This document shows, piece after piece, positions 13,320-16,970 of a stretch of DNA of 16,970 bases (the stretch's first letter is position 1; every line of letters starts with the position of its first letter). The notes beneath the pieces are model-generated. The model saw only the letters and a program-made list of their open reading frames with translations. It was not told the DNA's origin and did no database searches. Location: contig USBC01000023.1 of the NCBI GenBank assembly GCA_900552845.1, forward strand, positions 1 to 16,970, written 5' to 3'. This DNA comes from an uncultured Oscillospiraceae bacterium (GTDB taxonomy: Bacteria > Bacillota > Clostridia > Oscillospirales > Ruminococcaceae). A program made the position numbers and the translations under genes.

Positions 13320-15257
13320 ATGAGCAACATCGAACAGGTAAAACAAAGCCACTATGACGAAACACAAATTCAGGTTCTGGAGGGACTGGAGGCAGTCCGC
13401 AAACGCCCCGGTATGTATATCGGCTCCACCGGACCGCGCGGTCTGCACCATCTGGTGTATGAGATCGTGGATAACGCCATAGACGAGGCGCTGGCAGGCT
13501 ACTGCGACCATATCGAGACCGAAATACTGGAGGGCGATGTGATCCGCGTGACCGACAACGGACGCGGCATCCCCGTGGGGATCCACCCCAAAATGGGAAT
13601 CCCCGCCGTGACGGTGGTTTACACCATTCTGCACGCCGGCGGCAAGTTCGGCGGCGAGGGCTACAAGGTCTCCGGCGGTCTGCACGGCGTGGGTGCTTCG
13701 GTGGTCAATGCCCTTTCGGAGTGGCTCATCGTCGAGGTCAAAAACGGCGAGCATATCTATCAGCAGAGGTTTGCCCGCGGCGTGGCGCAGGGCGATCTTC
13801 AGATCATCGGGGATACCGATGAAACCGGCACCCGCGTCACCTTTAAGCCGGACGGCGAGATCTTTGAGGAGCTGGTGTACGACTACGAGACGCTGCATAC
13901 CCGTCTGCGGGAGCAGGCGTTCCTGAATGCCGGCGTGCGCATGACCATCACCGACCGGCGTACCCCCGACGGCCCCAGCGATTCCATGTGCTACGAGGGC
14001 GGAATCCGCTCCTTTGTGGAGTTTATCCATCAGCGGCGCGGACTGGAAGCGCTGCATGAAGATGTCATTTATATGAAGGGCGACAGCGGCGACAACGTGG
14101 CGGAGGTCGCCATGCAGTATAACGACAGCTACAACGAGCTGCTGCTCTCCTTTGCCAATAACATCAATACCAGCGAGGGCGGTACCCACGAGGAGGGCTT
14201 TAAGCAGGCGCTGACCCGTGTGTTGAATACCTACGCCCGTAAAAATAACCTTTTGAAGGAAAAGGATAAGAACCTTTCCGGCGATGACTGCCGCGAGGGT
14301 CTGACCGCCATCATCAGCGTCAAGCTGCGGGAGCCGCAGTTTGAGGGGCAGACCAAGGGCAAGCTGGGCAATACCGAGATGCGGCAGGTGGTCTCCGCCA
14401 TCGTTACCGATAAGCTGACCACCTACTTTGAGGAAAACCCGCAGGTCGCCCGTATCATCATCGAAAAGGCCATTACCGCCAGCCGTGCCGCCGAAGCCGC
14501 CCGCAAGGCCAGAGAGGAGACCCGCCGCAAATCCCCGCTGGAGGGGGTGGGACTGCCCAGCAAGCTGAAGGACTGCAGCGAGCGCGGCAACGAGCGCACC
14601 GAGCTGTTCATCGTAGAGGGCGACTCGGCAGGTGGCTCCGCCAGCGAGGGCCGTGACCGCCGCTTCCAGGCGATCCTTTCGCTGTGGGGCAAGATGCTGA
14701 ACGTGGAAAAAGCCCGCCTGGATAAGGTGTACAGCAACGAAAAGCTGCTGCCCATCATTGCCGCCGTGGGCTGCGGCATCGGCGAGGACTTTGATCCCCA
14801 AAGGATCCGCTATAATAAAATCATCATTATGGCAGATGCCGATGTGGACGGCAGCCATATCCGCACGCTGCTGCTCACCTTCTTCTTCCGCCATATGCGC
14901 CCGCTGATCGAGCTGGGTCATATCTATATTGCGCAGCCGCCGCTGTATAAGGTGAGCCGCGGCAAGCAGTTCCGCTATGCCTACACCGAAGCCGAGCGGG
15001 ACGCCGGCATTGCCGAGCTGAACCCCGACGGCACCGGCAAGGTGGATATCCAGCGGTACAAGGGCTTGGGCGAGATGGACCCCGAGCAGCTGTGGGAGAC
15101 CACCATGGACCCCACCCGCCGGGTGATGCTGCGGGTAAACATGGAGGACGCCATGCGTGCCGATGAGACCTTTACCATTCTGATGGGCGACAAGGTGCAG
15201 CCCAGACGGGAATTTATAGAGCAGAACGCCCAGTATGTCACCAACCTTGATGTTTGA
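13320..15257 (+). CDS. gyrB: DNA gyrase subunit B
   Basis: It is the ATPase subunit of gyrase, which introduces negative supercoils. The 645-residue protein has a GHKL ATPase domain with DNAIDEA (51-57), DNGRGIP (79-85) and GGLHGVGAS (119-127). The transducer domain contains NTSEGGTHEEGF. The TOPRIM part has Glu434 in EGDSAGGS and Asp506/Asp508 in ADADVDG. The C-terminal QRYKGLGEMDPEQLW is typical. At the position of E. coli Lys447, usually Lys or Arg (PLKGK), it has Trp456 (SLWGK). ATG at 13320 has AGGAG five bases upstream; a frame extension to 13218 is not homologous. The 121 bases before it hold only a weak promoter candidate (TTTATA, 17 bases, TATCAT). Confidence 0.97.
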   Translation: MSNIEQVKQSHYDETQIQVLEGLEAVRKRPGMYIGSTGPRGLHHLVYEIVDNAIDEALAGYCDHIETEILEGDVIRVTDNGRGIPVGIHPKMGIPAVTVVYTILHAGGKFGGEGYKVSGGLHGVGASVVNALSEWLIVEVKNGEHIYQQRFARGVAQGDLQIIGDTDETGTRVTFKPDGEIFEELVYDYETLHTRLREQAFLNAGVRMTITDRRTPDGPSDSMCYEGGIRSFVEFIHQRRGLEALHEDVIYMKGDSGDNVAEVAMQYNDSYNELLLSFANNINTSEGGTHEEGFKQALTRVLNTYARKNNLLKEKDKNLSGDDCREGLTAIISVKLREPQFEGQTKGKLGNTEMRQVVSAIVTDKLTTYFEENPQVARIIIEKAITASRAAEAARKAREETRRKSPLEGVGLPSKLKDCSERGNERTELFIVEGDSAGGSASEGRDRRFQAILSLWGKMLNVEKARLDKVYSNEKLLPIIAAVGCGIGEDFDPQRIRYNKIIIMADADVDGSHIRTLLLTFFFRHMRPLIELGHIYIAQPPLYKVSRGKQFRYAYTEAERDAGIAELNPDGTGKVDIQRYKGLGEMDPEQLWETTMDPTRRVMLRVNMEDAMRADETFTILMGDKVQPRREFIEQNAQYVTNLDV

Positions 15258-15280
15258 TGACAGAGAAAGGAGCCGAGAAA

Positions 15281-16970
15281 ATGAGTAAGAAACCTCCCAA
15301 AAAATCCCCCAATAATATGGGTGATTTCGATGTCATCAACGAGGTGGTGGACGAGGTAACCGCCGAAAACAGTCTGCATAATGAGGGACGGATCATCAAT
15401 GTAGAGCTGGATAGTGAAATGCGCAAGAGCTTTCTGGAATACTCGATGTCGGTGATTGTAGACCGTGCCCTGCCCGATGTGCGGGACGGTCTGAAGCCGG
15501 TTCACCGCAGAATTCTGTATTCCGCCGATGAGGAGGGGCTGACCCCCGATAAGCCCCACGACAAGAGTGCAAGAATCGTCGGTGACGTGCTGGGTAAATA
15601 TCACCCCCACGGCGACGCTTCCGTTTACGACGCCATGGTGCGCATGGCGCAGAGCTTTTCGCTGCGCTACCCGCTCATCGACGGTCACGGCAACTTCGGT
15701 ACCATCGACGGCGACCCCCCTGCCGCTTACCGTTATACCGAGGCGAGACTGAGCAAGATCGCCCTGTATATGCTTTCCGATATCGACAAGGACACCGTGG
15801 ACTGGAACCGAAACTTCAGTGACCAGCGCAATGAGCCGGTTGTACTGCCCAGCCGCTTCCCCAACCTGCTTTGCAACGGCTCGGTGGGTATTGCGGTGGG
15901 AATGGCGACCAATATCCCGCCCCACAACCTGCGGGAGGTCAGCGACGCGATCTGCCATCTTATCGACCACCCCGAAGCGGAGCTGGGCGAGCTGATGCAG
16001 TATATCCACGGTCCCGACTTCCCCACCGGCGGCACCATCATGGGGCGCAGCGGTATCCGTGCCGCCTACGCCACCGGCCGCGGCAAGATCACCCTGCGCA
16101 GCAAGACCGAGATAGAGGAAATGAAGAACGGGCGGGAGCGCATCATCGTGCGGGAGATCCCCTATATGGTGAACAAGACCCGCCTCATCGAAAGCATTGT
16201 GCAGGTCATCAAGGATAAGCGTGTGGACGGTATCAGCTACATCAATGATGAAAGCGACCGCGAGGGTATGCGTATCGTCATCGAGCTGAAGACCGGCGCC
16301 AACGCACAGGTGGTGCTGAATCAGCTTTACAGCTACACCCAGCTGCAGGATAGCTTCGGTGTGATTATGCTGGCGCTGGAAAACGGTGTGCCCAAAGTAA
16401 TGACCCTAAAGGAAATGCTGGAGCAGTACATCAAATTCCAGTTTGAGGTAGTGACCCGCCGTACCGCCTACGACCTGAAAAAAGCCAAGGAGCGCGAGCA
16501 TATCCTGGAGGGTCTGAAGCTGGTGGTAGACCGCACCGATGAGGTCATCTCCATTATCCGCCACAGCAAAGACCAGAATGATTCCAAGGAAAACCTTATC
16601 GAGCGCTTCGGCATTACCGAGCTGCAGTCCGCAGCCATTGTAGCGATGCGTCTGGGACAGCTCTCCGGTATGGAGCGCATTAAGATAGAGGAAGATCTGG
16701 CAGGAATACTGGAGAAGATCAACAGCTTGGAGGAGATTTTGCGTACTCCCTCGATGGTTTACGATATCATTCGCACCGAGCTGACCGCCATCAAGGAAAA
16801 ATTCGGGGACGACCGCCGTACCGTTATCGAAACGGTGAGCGGCGAGGTGGATATTGAGGATCTCATTCCCGAACAGCAGTCGGTGATTACCCTTACCCAC
16901 GGCGGCTACATCAAGCGGCAGCCGATGGAGGTTTACCGTACCCAGCGCCGCGGCGGACGCGGGATTTCCG
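15281..16970 (+). CDS. gyrA: DNA gyrase subunit A (3' end beyond window)
   Basis: It is the DNA-cutting and rejoining subunit of gyrase. The 563 codons seen are about two thirds of the usual length of roughly 830. They cover the winged-helix and tower domains up to the GyrA box QRRGGRG (555-561), which begins the DNA-wrapping domain. The catalytic Tyr is Tyr152 in AAYRYTEARL. The quinolone-determining segment reads KYHPHGDASVYD (106-117), with Ala113 at the position of E. coli Ser83 and Asp117 at Asp87. A polar extension of about 37 residues precedes the usual start region (GRIINVELDSEMRKSFLEYSMS). AAAGGAG lies 8 bases upstream of the ATG, 23 bases after gyrB. Confidence 0.97.
   Translation, partial: MSKKPPKKSPNNMGDFDVINEVVDEVTAENSLHNEGRIINVELDSEMRKSFLEYSMSVIVDRALPDVRDGLKPVHRRILYSADEEGLTPDKPHDKSARIVGDVLGKYHPHGDASVYDAMVRMAQSFSLRYPLIDGHGNFGTIDGDPPAAYRYTEARLSKIALYMLSDIDKDTVDWNRNFSDQRNEPVVLPSRFPNLLCNGSVGIAVGMATNIPPHNLREVSDAICHLIDHPEAELGELMQYIHGPDFPTGGTIMGRSGIRAAYATGRGKITLRSKTEIEEMKNGRERIIVREIPYMVNKTRLIESIVQVIKDKRVDGISYINDESDREGMRIVIELKTGANAQVVLNQLYSYTQLQDSFGVIMLALENGVPKVMTLKEMLEQYIKFQFEVVTRRTAYDLKKAKEREHILEGLKLVVDRTDEVISIIRHSKDQNDSKENLIERFGITELQSAAIVAMRLGQLSGMERIKIEEDLAGILEKINSLEEILRTPSMVYDIIRTELTAIKEKFGDDRRTVIETVSGEVDIEDLIPEQQSVITLTHGGYIKRQPMEVYRTQRRGGRGIS

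Noticed and set aside
13266..14921. Long minus-strand open frame (551 codons) opposite gyrB
   Set aside because: It covers gyrB, has no known domain and has the Leu/Gly/Ala/His-rich look of an antisense frame.
1..16970. CRISPR array, tRNA/rRNA genes, transposase or prophage genes
   Set aside because: None were seen. The only regular direct repeats are the two 119-base copies, and all strong coding frames are housekeeping genes, the transporter or the acyltransferase-fold protein.

Overview
The window is the chromosomal replication-origin neighbourhood of a Gram-positive bacterium of the Bacillota. The order rpmH-rnpA-yidD-yidC-jag to the left of dnaA, and dnaA-dnaN-S4 protein-recF-remB-gyrB-gyrA to the right, is the classic Firmicutes oriC layout. 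The high G+C, the short Ala/Pro-rich DnaA linker and the style of the proteins suggest a gut Clostridia of the Oscillospiraceae/Ruminococcaceae type. That placement is inference from sequence style, not a database match.

Layout from left to right. Positions 1-511 are noncoding and carry two copies of a 119-base hairpin-rich repeat. mnmE (tRNA wobble-uridine modification) is on the minus strand at 512-1885. It diverges from a stand-alone acyltransferase-fold protein on the plus strand (2107-3075) that ends in a strong terminator. A 360-base intergenic stretch follows, with several GTGGAAAA motifs. A minus-strand major-facilitator transporter (3440-4753) comes next. Its promoter is separated from its start codon by a 202-base segment bounded by long inverted repeats. 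Then the minus-strand set jag, yidC, yidD, rnpA and rpmH (5094-8364) runs from a near-consensus promoter at 8478-8507. It supplies ribosomal protein L34, the RNase P protein, the membrane insertase YidC with its helper YidD, and an RNA-binding protein. rnpA/yidD and yidD/yidC each overlap by ATGA.

The plus-strand replication cluster starts at a divergent promoter at 8722-8750. dnaA encodes the initiator, dnaN the sliding clamp, an S4-domain protein and recF follow closely, then a RemB-like DUF370 protein, gyrB, and the first 563 codons of gyrA, which runs off the right edge. The dnaA-dnaN gap (10135-10443) is the best candidate for the unwinding region. It has degenerate DnaA boxes, an A/T block and a CTACTATTA string resembling a DnaA-trio.

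Most of the window is conserved housekeeping. The points that deserve a second look are the long inverted-repeat leader in front of the transporter, the variant DnaA-box vocabulary (T at the third position) at both the dnaA-dnaN gap and a site about 5.5 kb to the left of dnaA, a hairpin covering the dnaA ribosome-binding site, the repeat pair at the left edge, and an acyltransferase homologue lacking the catalytic histidine. Two genes not normally present in this operon lie between jag and mnmE, and mnmG does not directly follow mnmE.
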